A stretch of DNA of 47,827 nt, from positions 1 to 47,827 of the forward strand of contig NZ_JANRHG010000018.1 in assembly GCF_024733845.1 (NCBI RefSeq), in the 5' to 3' direction. Positions 15,447 to 23,818 of the stretch are shown here, piece by piece. Each line of letters begins with the position of its first letter. Positions within the stretch are counted from its first letter, which is position 1. The position numbers and the translations under genes were made by a program. This DNA comes from Neomoorella sulfitireducens (GTDB lineage: Bacteria; Bacillota; DSM-521; Neomoorellales; Neomoorellaceae). The notes beneath the pieces were generated by a model. It saw only the letters and a list, made by a program, of their open reading frames with translations. It made no database searches and had not been told where the DNA came from.

Positions 15447-16376
15447 ATGTTTTTGCGTATCGTCTTTATCGGCCAGGCGCCTTTTGGGAAAGACTGCCTG
15501 CAGGCCCTCCTTGACCAGGGGGAAGAAATTGCCGGCGTCCTCACCGTGCCGGATCGGCCGGGGCAGAAGGCACCTAATCCGGTCAAAGAGCTGGCCCTGG
15601 AGCGCGGCCTGCCCCTTTTACAGCCGGTGCGTTTAAAGGAACCGGAAGCATTAACCTGGGTCGAGAACCGCAAGCCCGACCTTCTTGTTCTGGCCTTCGT
15701 AACCGATATTGTTCCCAAGGCCATGATAGACCTGGCCACTTACGGCGGCATTAATTATCACCCTTCATTACTGCCTAAATACCGCGGCGGCAGTGCCATA
15801 AACTGGGCCATTATCAGCGGCGAAACGGAAACGGGCGTCACCATCCATCAAATTGATGCCGGTATTGATACGGGGCCTATCATCCTGCAGCGAAAAGTTT
15901 CCATCGACCCTGACGATACGGTAAAATCATTATATTTTGGGAAACTCTACCCCTTAGGCGTGCAAATGGTAGCGGAGGCCGTTCGTTTAATCCGGGAGGG
16001 GAAGGCCAATCCTGTGCCCCAGGATGAAAGACAAGCTTCTTTCCAACCGGTAATAAAGGAAGCAGATGTGCAGATTGACTGGCGGCAGAGTACCCAAAAG
16101 ATATACAACCTTGTCCGCGGCTCCAACCCCAGCCCGGGGGCCTGGACTACCTTCCGGGGGGAAAAGCTGAAGATATGGGAAGCCAGACCGTACCGGGCTT
16201 ACGGCAAGCCGGGTACCATAGTAGAGATACCCGGCGGCGAAGGCCTGGTTATTGCTACAGGTGACGGGGCTATTCTGGCCCGCCGGGTGCAGTATGGCAA
16301 TTCCCCTGATAAACTGCCGGCCGCCCAGCTGGTAACTGCGGCTGCCGTCCAGGTGGGTGAAAGGGTGGGGGAGTAA
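15447..16376 (+). CDS. Formyltransferase of the 10-formyl-THF hydrolase (ALDH1L N-domain) type
   Basis: A 309-residue member of the formyltransferase superfamily. The active-site region reads GGINYHPSLLPKYRGGSAIN then WAIISGETETGVTIHQIDAG and IDTGPIILQRKV, giving the N-H-D catalytic set. GGSAINWAII and DDTVKSLYFGKLYPLGVQMV are closer, from memory, to the hydrolase domain of 10-formyltetrahydrofolate dehydrogenase than to canonical Fmt. A C-terminal Fmt-C-like barrel follows (about residues 205-300). It is not next to def or rsmB, unlike usual fmt. It precedes the 2-hydroxyacid oxidase genes by about 300 bases. Possible roles are methionyl-tRNA formylation, 10-formyl-THF hydrolysis or formylation of another metabolite. 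ATG 15447 has GGGGAGGGGAG upstream. Confidence 0.75.
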   Translation: MFLRIVFIGQAPFGKDCLQALLDQGEEIAGVLTVPDRPGQKAPNPVKELALERGLPLLQPVRLKEPEALTWVENRKPDLLVLAFVTDIVPKAMIDLATYGGINYHPSLLPKYRGGSAINWAIISGETETGVTIHQIDAGIDTGPIILQRKVSIDPDDTVKSLYFGKLYPLGVQMVAEAVRLIREGKANPVPQDERQASFQPVIKEADVQIDWRQSTQKIYNLVRGSNPSPGAWTTFRGEKLKIWEARPYRAYGKPGTIVEIPGGEGLVIATGDGAILARRVQYGNSPDKLPAAQLVTAAAVQVGERVGE

Positions 16377-16496
16377 TAATTTTTATGTCTACTGGTTAGA
16401 CCATAAGACAGGCAGCCATTTAATAAAAAGAAGAGAAAAGGCAATTTGCCGGCGCTTTATTTGACGATTTAAAGGATATTATAAACCAGACAATTC

Positions 16497-16526
16497 TTGA
16501 CACCCGTCCAAGATTATTGATAGAGT
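16497..16526 (+). promoter_or_regulatory. Possible promoter of the glc-type oxidase operon
   Basis: TTGACA at 16497-16502 and TAGAGT at 16521-16526, 18-base spacer. The 316-base gap (16377-16692) also contains TGCCGGCGCT twice (about 16447 and 16582), flanking the promoter, and an AT-rich imperfect palindrome (ATATC TTTGT GATAT) just downstream; either could bind a regulator. Confidence 0.4.
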
Positions 16527-16692
16527 TAAATTAGCGAATATTATATCTTTGTGATATTATTAACAAAATAACGGGGAGCTGATGCCGGCGCTAATATAAA
16601 AACACTTCTTGTGGCCCACCGTTTATGAGGCATCTGGATATGAAAAATGCTCCGGCCATAATTTTTTATGGGGAAGGGAGAAGGGTTTAATA

Positions 16693-18087
16693 ATGGTAGA
16701 TCAAGCAACCCTTAACGAGCTGGTGAAAATCGTCGGCAGGGAGAATGTCTTAACGTCTAAAGTATCGCTAAATACCTATATGTACGATGCTTCCCTGGTT
16801 TACGGCCAGCCCGAAGTTATTGTTTACGTGCAGAATGCCCAACAAATATCTGCCATTCTCAAGCTGGCCGGCAGTAAAAAGATACCGGTAACTCCCCGGG
16901 GAGGCGGTACCTGCCTGAGCGGCGGCGCCGTACCGCAGCGCGGCGGGATAGTCATAGTCATGACCAGGATGAACCGCATCCTGGAGATTGATCCCGAAAA
17001 CCGTATCGCAGTGGTGGAACCTGGCGTTACCAATATGGAACTGCAGAAGGCCGTAGCCCCTTATGGTTTAGTTTATATGCCCGACCCGGCCAGCCAGAAG
17101 GTGTCTACCATGGGCGGCAACCTGGGGGAGAACTCAGGCGGCATGCGCGGGATTAAATACGGACTTACCAAAGACCACATTATCGGCATGGAACTGGTTT
17201 TGTCGAACGGGGAAATTGTCCAAATCGGGGGCAAGCTGGAGCCGATAGCCCAGGAATTAAACCTTAACGCCCTGATTATCGGCTCGGAAGGCAACCTGGG
17301 TATTGCCACCAAGATAATCTGCAAACTGACGCCCGCGCCCCGGGCCAACCGCACCGTGCTGGCTTCATACAAGACCCTTGAAGACGCAGGCACTACGGTT
17401 TCCGCCATTATCGCCCACGGTATCATCCCCTGTACCCTGGAGCTCATGGATAACAAGATTATCAATGCCGTTGAAGACTGGCTGCATATCGGCCTGCCGG
17501 TAGATGCCGGGGCTATCCTCTTGATTGAGGTGGACGGCTGGGATGCCGGCCTGGACCGCCAGGCGCAGCAGATAATGCAGATCTGCCGGGAGAACGGGGC
17601 TACCGACGTCAAGCTGGCCCAGAATGCCAGGGAAAGGGACAACCTGTGGTTGGCACGACGTAGCGCCATAGGCGCCATTGGCCGCCTGGCCCCCAATTAC
17701 GATATGGAAGATGCCACAGTACCCCGCACCAAACTTCCAGAGATTTTGAAGGAAGTAAATCGCTTAAGTCAGGAATATAACCTGGCCATTGGTATGCTGG
17801 CCCACGCCGGCGACGGCAACCTGCATCCCCTGGTTCTTTTCGATGAGCGGAATAAAGAACAAATGGAGCGGGTGGAAAAAGTCAGGGCCGCCCTTTTCCG
17901 CAAGGCTCTCGATCTGGGGGGCACCCTGTCGGGCGAGCATGGTATCGGCCTGGCCAAACTGGAATTTATGCGCTGGGCCTTCAACCCGGAGGAGCTCCAG
18001 TTTTTACGCCGGGAACGCCTGGCCTTTGATCCCGGCGAGATTTTAAACGCCGGTAAAACTGTACCCGATACCGACACGGCGGCCTGA
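16693..18087 (+). CDS. glcD: FAD-linked 2-hydroxyacid oxidase subunit (GlcD-like)
   Basis: The 464-residue flavoprotein has the PCMH/VAO FAD-binding domain: QPEVIVYVQNAQQISAILKL, then TPRGGGTCLSGGAVP (pyrophosphate binding), PDPASQKVSTMGGNLGENSG and GMRGIKYGLTKDHIIGMELV. The C-terminal cap domain contains the AHAGDGNLHPLV metal/substrate motif and GGTLSGEHGIGLAKLEFM. This is the GlcD/lactate dehydrogenase family that oxidises glycolate or D-lactate. ATG 16693 follows GGGGAAGGGAGAAGGG; an upstream in-frame start at 16609 would add 28 unrelated residues. A second FAD subunit and an FeS subunit follow, so electrons probably pass to the FeS protein and then to a membrane or EtfAB-type acceptor. 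Confidence 0.9.
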   Translation: MVDQATLNELVKIVGRENVLTSKVSLNTYMYDASLVYGQPEVIVYVQNAQQISAILKLAGSKKIPVTPRGGGTCLSGGAVPQRGGIVIVMTRMNRILEIDPENRIAVVEPGVTNMELQKAVAPYGLVYMPDPASQKVSTMGGNLGENSGGMRGIKYGLTKDHIIGMELVLSNGEIVQIGGKLEPIAQELNLNALIIGSEGNLGIATKIICKLTPAPRANRTVLASYKTLEDAGTTVSAIIAHGIIPCTLELMDNKIINAVEDWLHIGLPVDAGAILLIEVDGWDAGLDRQAQQIMQICRENGATDVKLAQNARERDNLWLARRSAIGAIGRLAPNYDMEDATVPRTKLPEILKEVNRLSQEYNLAIGMLAHAGDGNLHPLVLFDERNKEQMERVEKVRAALFRKALDLGGTLSGEHGIGLAKLEFMRWAFNPEELQFLRRERLAFDPGEILNAGKTVPDTDTAA

Positions 18088-18100
18088 GGAGGACGACAAT

Positions 18101-19459
18101 ATGCGGCAAGAAATTATTCATAAGCTGGAGCAGATCCTTGGCAGCGGGAATTGCCAGGTTGATCAGGACATCCGGCGCCGGCACAGCTTAAGCAAGACGG
18201 CAATGCCGGACGCTGTAGTTTACCCGGAGAACAGCCAGCAGGTGGCTGCGGTTTTAAAACTCGCCGGTGAAGAGGGCATACCCGTAGTACCCTGGGGAGC
18301 CGGTACCATGGCCCGGCGGGGTTTGCTGCCGCTGGCGGGAGGATTGATAATAAACCTTACCCGCATGAATAAGGTTGTTGAATATGATTATGAGAATATG
18401 ACCGCTTATGTAGAAGCCGGCATCTCCCTGGGTGAACTGCAAAAGATATTGCGGACCCACAACCTTTACTGGCCTGTTGAGCCCGTAGAACCGGATACCT
18501 GCACTGTGGGCGGGTGCATAGCCGCCGGCGCGTCGGGCCCCAGCAAGCTCGGTTATGGCGACGTTAAATTCCACATTTTAGGGCTGGAAGTCGTCCTGCC
18601 TACCGGAGAAATTATCCATACCGGGGGGAAAACCGTTAAAAACGTCCAGGACTACGATAACACCCGCTTTCTGGCCGGTTCGTGGGGTTCCCTGGGGATA
18701 ATCACCAGGGCCATGTTAAAATTGCGACCAGTGCCGGAGAAAGAAACGACGGTGTTCTTACCCTTTAAACAACTGGCGGAAGCCATAGCAGCGGCCCGTG
18801 CCATAAGAAATGAAACTTTACCCGTGGCCCTGGAATTACTGGACGGTGCTGCCATGGCGGTTTTGAACCGGGCCGGGTGGAAGCCTGCAGCTGAAGGTTC
18901 CGGCGTCCTGGTTGTCTATAACGGTTTCAGGGAACAGGTAGATTCTCAGGTTGATTATGTAAAAAAACACTATCCTGCTGCTACCGTAATGGAAGAGGAA
19001 GCGGCGGCGGCCGCCTGGCAGGCCCGCCGGCAGCTATTCCCTGTTTTCGCCGGCGAGTCCGGGGCCGTTATGGCCAGCGCAGCCGTGCCTTTTACTGCCA
19101 TGGAGGAATTTTTAACCCGGGCCCGTGACGAGCTGGACCGGAGCGGCAAAGAAGCAGCCCTGGCATCCCATTTCGGCAACTGTCACGTCCATATTCTCCT
19201 GGGAGAAGCTCCGGAGGCCTATGATGGTGTACAGGAAACTATAAATCGCCTGGCAACACTAGCCGGGGACCTGGGGGGGCTCCTGGTTGTAGATAATATC
19301 GATGACCTGGCCTTAACGCGGCGCTGGGTTGAGGCGCGGGGGAAGGCCATTATGGAGTTGCTGTCCCGGATCAAGGCGGCCTTCGACCCACGGGGGATCA
19401 TGGCTCCCAACAGCAAGGTCCTGGCGTATGTTATTGATAACAGCAGGGCTGCATCCTGA
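18101..19459 (+). CDS. Second FAD-linked oxidase subunit (GlcD/GlcE-like)
   Basis: A 452-residue FAD-binding protein in the same family as the preceding gene but divergent. FAD motifs are PDAVVYPENSQQVAAVLKLA, VPWGAGTMARRG (replacing the usual PRGGGT), and VEPDTCTVGGCIAAGASGPS. The cap domain keeps SHFGNCHVHILLG in place of the AHAGDGN motif, so the metal/substrate site differs from that of the first subunit. It is longer than E. coli GlcE (about 350 residues), so this is a full second oxidase subunit. GAGGACGACA precedes ATG 18101, 13 bases after glcD. It probably forms a heteromer with GlcD and the FeS subunit. Confidence 0.82.
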   Translation: MRQEIIHKLEQILGSGNCQVDQDIRRRHSLSKTAMPDAVVYPENSQQVAAVLKLAGEEGIPVVPWGAGTMARRGLLPLAGGLIINLTRMNKVVEYDYENMTAYVEAGISLGELQKILRTHNLYWPVEPVEPDTCTVGGCIAAGASGPSKLGYGDVKFHILGLEVVLPTGEIIHTGGKTVKNVQDYDNTRFLAGSWGSLGIITRAMLKLRPVPEKETTVFLPFKQLAEAIAAARAIRNETLPVALELLDGAAMAVLNRAGWKPAAEGSGVLVVYNGFREQVDSQVDYVKKHYPAATVMEEEAAAAAWQARRQLFPVFAGESGAVMASAAVPFTAMEEFLTRARDELDRSGKEAALASHFGNCHVHILLGEAPEAYDGVQETINRLATLAGDLGGLLVVDNIDDLALTRRWVEARGKAIMELLSRIKAAFDPRGIMAPNSKVLAYVIDNSRAAS

Positions 19460-19477
19460 GACGAGGAGGAACAGGTC

Positions 19478-20773
19478 ATGGTCAAGACTTTCCGGCAGTA
19501 TGAAGAAGATATCGTCCGTTGTAACCGGTGCGGCTTTTGCGAAGAGGTATGCCCGACGTATAAGGTAACCGGCGAGGAGTTTTCCCTGGCCCGGGGGCGC
19601 AACCGCCTGATGCGCCAGTCCATGGAAGGGCACTTTGATTTAACCAAAGAGAGGGAGATAAACCATCATATTTATTCCTGCCTCCTCTGCGGCGCCTGCG
19701 TCGTCACCTGCCCTTCTTCGGTTATTACCGATACCCTGGTCAAGGCGGCACGGGCGGAAATTACCCGCGCCAACGGCAACCCCTTCCCTATTCGCATGGC
19801 CCTGCACGGCGTCCTGGCCAGGCAGCGGCGCCTGACCCTGGGAGCTAAAGCCCTGCGTTTCTACCAGCGCAGCGGCGCCCGGTGGCTTGCCCGTCATACC
19901 GGCTTTCTTGGCCTGCTGGGCTCCCTGGGCAAGGCGGAAGGGCTGCTGCCCGACATCCCGGCCCGCACCTTGAGGGAGCGCTTACCGGAAGTTTTAAAGA
20001 AGCCCCTGAAACCCCGTCATAAAGTGGCTTATTTTGCCGGCTGTATGATGAACAACTTCTTCCCCCAGGTCGCCGAAGCCACCCTGCGGGTCTTGCAAGA
20101 AAACGATATTGAAGTTGTCGTACCGGTTTCCAACTGCTGCGGCATCCCCCACGAAGCTTACGGCGAGACGGAAATGCATATTAAGCTGGCCAAAGAAAAC
20201 CTGGATTCCTTTAAACGCTTTAACGTCGAAGCGGTGGTTACCGATTGTGCCAGCTGCGCCCATGGTCTTCATTATTATGCCGAACTCCTGAAAGATGACC
20301 CGGAGTATGGGCCTCTGGCTAAGGAGTTTTCAGCCAAGGTCAAGGAAGCTTCCCAGTACCTGGCGGGAGTGGGCTTTAAGAAGGAGATGGGACCGGTCAA
20401 CGCTACCGTCACCTACCACGACCCCTGCCATGCCGTCCGGGGCCTTAAAGTCAAAGATGAACCGCGCCAGATTTTAAAGAGCATCCCGGGACTCAAATTC
20501 GTGGAAATGAATGAAGCCGACTGGTGCTGCGGCGGTGCCGGCTCCTATAACGTAACCCATTATGATTTATCGCAACGCATCCTGGCCCGCAAGATGGACA
20601 ACTTTAAAAAAACCGGGGCCCAGTACCTGGCAACTTCCTGCCCGGCCTGCATGATGCAGCTGGCCCATGGTCTGGATGTCCACCGGTTACCGGCCCGGAC
20701 AGTTCATGTCATGCAACTCCTGGATCAGGCCTACCAGAACCGGTCGGCAAAAAGTGATGCCAGGGCTGTATAA
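19478..20773 (+). CDS. glcF: FeS subunit of the 2-hydroxyacid oxidase (GlcF-like)
   Basis: A 431-residue protein with two [4Fe-4S] motifs, CNRCGFCEEVCP (about residues 16-27) and CLLCGACVVTCP (about 68-79). Two CCG domains follow, with SNCCGIPHEAYG and WCCGGAGSYN, and the paired CASCAHGLH and CPACMMQLAHG. This is the GlcF/HdrB-like layout, in which CCG domains hold non-cubane or quinone-side clusters. It takes electrons from the two flavin subunits. It ends the three-gene operon, and a strong terminator follows the stop within 15 bases. The electron acceptor cannot be told from sequence. Confidence 0.9.
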   Translation: MVKTFRQYEEDIVRCNRCGFCEEVCPTYKVTGEEFSLARGRNRLMRQSMEGHFDLTKEREINHHIYSCLLCGACVVTCPSSVITDTLVKAARAEITRANGNPFPIRMALHGVLARQRRLTLGAKALRFYQRSGARWLARHTGFLGLLGSLGKAEGLLPDIPARTLRERLPEVLKKPLKPRHKVAYFAGCMMNNFFPQVAEATLRVLQENDIEVVVPVSNCCGIPHEAYGETEMHIKLAKENLDSFKRFNVEAVVTDCASCAHGLHYYAELLKDDPEYGPLAKEFSAKVKEASQYLAGVGFKKEMGPVNATVTYHDPCHAVRGLKVKDEPRQILKSIPGLKFVEMNEADWCCGGAGSYNVTHYDLSQRILARKMDNFKKTGAQYLATSCPACMMQLAHGLDVHRLPARTVHVMQLLDQAYQNRSAKSDARAV

Positions 20774-20787
20774 TGAACCGGCAAATG

Positions 20788-20835
20788 AGCCCCCTGTTCT
20801 TTAGAGTAGGGGGCTTACTTATTTACCTTTTTATT
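20788..20835 (+). terminator. Terminator of the glc-type operon
   Basis: AGCCCCCT (20788-20795) / AGGGGGCT (20808-20815), 12-base loop, followed by a TTACTTATTTACCTTTTTATT tail read as an interrupted T tract. Confidence 0.8.
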
Positions 20836-20883
20836 TCATACGGCAGTACGGGTTTGAATAGGATCATCTCAGGGGGTGAGGAG

Positions 20884-21660
20884 ATGATCCTGTTATGGCG
20901 CCGGCGCCGGTTGGGCAGCATTTTTATCCCGGCGCTGTTGTTTTTCCTTGGCCTCTACCTGGGTGCCCGGTTGGCCGATTACCAGCCCCTAGCATCCATG
21001 GTGGGGCGGGCCAAAAGATTATTGCCTATATACAGCGTTTACACCACGGAAAAAAAGGTGGCCCTTTCCTTTGATGCCACCTGGGGGGCAGAGTACACAC
21101 CTAAATTGCTGGCGATCTTAAAGCAACATAATGTCAAAACGACTTTCTTTCTGACCAACATCTGGCTTGATAAATACCCCGAAGTAGCCAAACAAATTGC
21201 CGCTGCCGGCCATGAAATCGGCTTGCATTCGGCCACCCATCCCCATTTTACCGCCTTGAGCGAGGCGGAGATGGAAAAAGAACTCCAGGAAAACAACCGG
21301 AAGGTGCAGGAAATAACGGGCTACAAGGCAGAACTCTTCCGGCCGCCCTTCGGCGATTATAACGACACGGTGATCCGGACCGCAGAGCGGCTGGGGTACA
21401 GGGTTATCCAGTGGGACGTGGATTCCCTGGACTGGCAGGAACACATGACGGCCGACGCTATTCTGGAACGGGTATTGAAAAATATAAAGCCGGGGTCCAT
21501 TGTTCTCTTTCACAATAACGGTCGCTATACGGCCGACGTTTTGGGACCTCTACTAGAAAAGCTTAAGGCCGACGGTTACCAGGTGGTGCCGGTGGGGGAA
21601 TTGATTATTAAAGGGGATTATTATATTGACCACGCCGGCGTGCAGCACCCTGGGCTGTAA
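20884..21660 (+). CDS. Membrane-anchored polysaccharide deacetylase (PdaB/NodB type)
   Basis: A 258-residue protein with one N-terminal membrane anchor (LGSIFIPALLFFLGLYLGAR) and a NodB domain outside the membrane. The five NodB motifs are visible: VALSFDATWGAEYTPKLL (first catalytic Asp), EIGLHSATHPHFTAL (metal histidines), ELFRPPFGDYN, VIQWDVDSLDW and GSIVLFHNNG. FDATWGA, with T and W in place of the second metal Asp, is the PdaB-like form known in sporulating bacilli. The likely substrate is peptidoglycan or another wall polymer, perhaps in the spore. ATG 20884 is chosen because earlier in-frame starts lie inside the upstream terminator. The yaaO-like gene follows. Confidence 0.88.
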   Translation: MILLWRRRRLGSIFIPALLFFLGLYLGARLADYQPLASMVGRAKRLLPIYSVYTTEKKVALSFDATWGAEYTPKLLAILKQHNVKTTFFLTNIWLDKYPEVAKQIAAAGHEIGLHSATHPHFTALSEAEMEKELQENNRKVQEITGYKAELFRPPFGDYNDTVIRTAERLGYRVIQWDVDSLDWQEHMTADAILERVLKNIKPGSIVLFHNNGRYTADVLGPLLEKLKADGYQVVPVGELIIKGDYYIDHAGVQHPGL

Positions 21661-21710
21661 GGGAATGAAAAAATATTTTGTAACCCCGGGATGTGTGTTA
21701 CAATAACAAT

Positions 21711-23141
21711 GTGAAGACCCAAGGGCAGGCGCCTCTCTGGGAGGCGCTTTTAAATTACCGGCGCCAGCGACTTAATTCCTGGCATACACCCGGGCATAAA
21801 GATGGGGCCTATACCTGGCCCTCCTGGCAACAGGTCCTGGGGGAGGAAACCCTGGGTTTGGATCTCACCGAGGTGCCGGGTCTGGATAGCCTGGCCTATC
21901 CCTGCGGGGCCATCAAGGCGGCCCAGGAGAAGGCCGCTGCCTTTTATGGCGCGGCGCGGACTTTCTTCCTGGTCAACGGGGCCAGTAGCGGCCTGATGGC
22001 CGTTATCCTGGCTACCTGCCGGCCCGGGGATGAGGTCATACTGCCCCGTTATGCCCACCGTTCCGTTTTTAACGGTTTGATCTTGAGCGGTGCCAGGCCG
22101 GTTTATATGGAAACGGAATGGCTGTCCTCACCGGCCATCCCCCTGGGAGTGCCCCCGGCGGTTTTAGCCAGGACCCTTAAGGCCCATCCCCGGGCCAGGC
22201 TCCTGCTCCTGGTCCACCCTACCTATGAGGGGATTGTCCCCCATAGCCGGGAACTGATAACCCTGGCCCATGACTACGGCCTGGCCGTCCTGGTCGACGC
22301 CGCCCACGGTGCCCATTTCGGCCTCGATCCGTTGCTGCCGCCATCACCCCTGGACCTGGGAGGGGACTATGTGGTCCAGAGCACCCACAAGACCATGGGT
22401 GCCCTTACCCAGGCGGCCATGCTGCACCTGCGGCACGCCGGGGAGGGTGATACAATTGCGGCGGCTTTAAACCTTTTACAGACCACCAGTCCTTCCTATC
22501 TACTGCTAGCTTCCCTGGATGTGGCCCGGCTGCTGGCGGAGGAGAGGGGCCGGCGGGATTGGGGCCGGGCCGTGGCCGGGGCCTTACGGTTGCGGGAAAA
22601 ACTGGTGGCAGCCGGCATACCCTGCCTGGGCCCGGCAGATGTGATGTCACCGGCGGCCGCCGGTCTGGATGTTACCCGCCTACTGTTGCCGGCGGAACCC
22701 TTCGGTGCCTGCGGGCCAGAAGTAGCCGGCTTTTTACGCCGCGCCGGCCAGGAAATAGAGCTGGCCGTGCCGGACTATATCCTGTTAATCATCAACCCCG
22801 GCGACGGCGAGGCCAAGATAGAATCTCTCCTGGAGGCCCTGCTGGCCCTGCGGCGGGGGAGCGGCCTGTTACCAGCGGCGTCCGGGGAACGGGGGGGAGC
22901 ATGGCCCGGCCCGTGGCCTGTATATCCCCGGCAAGTCCTGACGCCCCGGGAAGCCTGGCTGGCCCCCCGGCGGGAGATCCCCTTAAAGGAGGCCGAAGGC
23001 CGGATTTGTGCTGAACTGATCGCCCCCTGCCCTCCCGGCCTCGCCCTGGCGGTCCCGGGCGAGGCCCTGGAGGGGGAAGTTGTTGCCAGGCTTTTATCTT
23101 TGCGGGGACCGGATGGCAAGGTCCTGGTAGTAGATGGATAA
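21711..23141 (+). CDS. Orn/Lys/Arg decarboxylase-family PLP enzyme (YaaO-like)
   Basis: A fold-type I PLP enzyme of about 476 residues. Key segments are NSWHTPGHKDGAY at the start, GAARTFFLVNGASSGLMAVI, the pyridine-ring Asp in VLVDAAHGAHFG, and the PLP lysine in VQSTHKTMGALTQAAML. A shortened C-terminal domain follows, with EGRICAELIAPCPPGLALAV. This is the short Gram-positive lysine/arginine decarboxylase class (YaaO/SpeA); substrate unknown. GTG 21711 (MKTQGQAPLWEALLNYRRQR) is proposed; ATG 21693 would add six residues. Neither has a clear Shine-Dalgarno, and TTACAAT lies directly before GTG 21711, so a leaderless transcript is possible. The gene precedes tmk, as in Bacillus. Confidence 0.88.
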   Translation: MKTQGQAPLWEALLNYRRQRLNSWHTPGHKDGAYTWPSWQQVLGEETLGLDLTEVPGLDSLAYPCGAIKAAQEKAAAFYGAARTFFLVNGASSGLMAVILATCRPGDEVILPRYAHRSVFNGLILSGARPVYMETEWLSSPAIPLGVPPAVLARTLKAHPRARLLLLVHPTYEGIVPHSRELITLAHDYGLAVLVDAAHGAHFGLDPLLPPSPLDLGGDYVVQSTHKTMGALTQAAMLHLRHAGEGDTIAAALNLLQTTSPSYLLLASLDVARLLAEERGRRDWGRAVAGALRLREKLVAAGIPCLGPADVMSPAAAGLDVTRLLLPAEPFGACGPEVAGFLRRAGQEIELAVPDYILLIINPGDGEAKIESLLEALLALRRGSGLLPAASGERGGAWPGPWPVYPRQVLTPREAWLAPRREIPLKEAEGRICAELIAPCPPGLALAVPGEALEGEVVARLLSLRGPDGKVLVVDG

Positions 23142-23177
23142 TAATAATCCTGGTAAAGAAAAGTGCAGGTGAATTTC

Positions 23178-23816
23178 GTGCCCGGCGGCCTGTTCATTAC
23201 CCTTGAAGGACCGGACGGTGCCGGCAAGACGACCCAGATGGAACGCCTGGAGGATTTTTTAAGCCGGCGGGGCTTTGCTGTTGAATGCACCCGGGAACCC
23301 GGCGGGACTCCCCTGGCTGAAGCCATCAGGCGATTGCTCCTGGAACCCTGTTACGGCCCGGTTGATGCCCGGACGGAAATGCTCCTTTATGCCGCCGCCA
23401 GGGCCCAGCATGTAGCCGAACGCATCCGTCCGGCCTTGGATGCAGGGAAAATAGTCCTCTGCGATCGTTTTACCGATTCCAGCATCGCCTACCAGGGTTA
23501 CGGTCGCGGGCTGGGGATAGAGATGGTGCGCCAGGTTAACAGGCTGGCTACCAGCGGTCTATTACCGGACCTTACCCTCTTAATCGATGTGCCGGTGGAG
23601 CTGGGTTTAGCCCGGCTCCGGGGTAAGGGAGCTGCCGACCGCATAGAGGGGGAGGCCCTTGCCTTTCACCGGCGGGTGCGTCAGGGTTACCTGGAGTTAT
23701 GGCACCTGGAACCCAGGCGCATCTGCCTTATTGATGGCACCGGTTCCCCGGATGCCGTTTGGTGGCAGATTAAAGACGTAATAGTACCCTGGCTGGAAGC
23801 AAGGGGAGGAGACTAA
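23178..23816 (+). CDS. tmk: Thymidylate kinase
   Basis: Phosphorylates dTMP to dTDP. The 212-residue protein has Walker A near the start (FITLEGPDGAGKTTQ), the DR(Y/F) motif CDRFTDSSIAYQGYGRGLGI with the dTMP-binding arginine, and a LID-type region RLRGKGAADRIE. ECTREPGGTPLAEAIRRLLL matches the bacterial form. GTG 23178 is chosen because AGGTGA lies five bases upstream; GTG 23163 in the same frame would include that site in the coding region. It overlaps holB by at most one base and belongs to the yaaO-tmk-holB-ricT-yabA-rsmI block. Confidence 0.95.
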   Translation: MPGGLFITLEGPDGAGKTTQMERLEDFLSRRGFAVECTREPGGTPLAEAIRRLLLEPCYGPVDARTEMLLYAAARAQHVAERIRPALDAGKIVLCDRFTDSSIAYQGYGRGLGIEMVRQVNRLATSGLLPDLTLLIDVPVELGLARLRGKGAADRIEGEALAFHRRVRQGYLELWHLEPRRICLIDGTGSPDAVWWQIKDVIVPWLEARGGD

Positions 23817-23818
23817 TG

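Noticed and set aside
17073..17696. 207-codon frame on the minus strand
   Set aside because: Antisense to glcD and rich in Arg, Ser and Pro with no motif.
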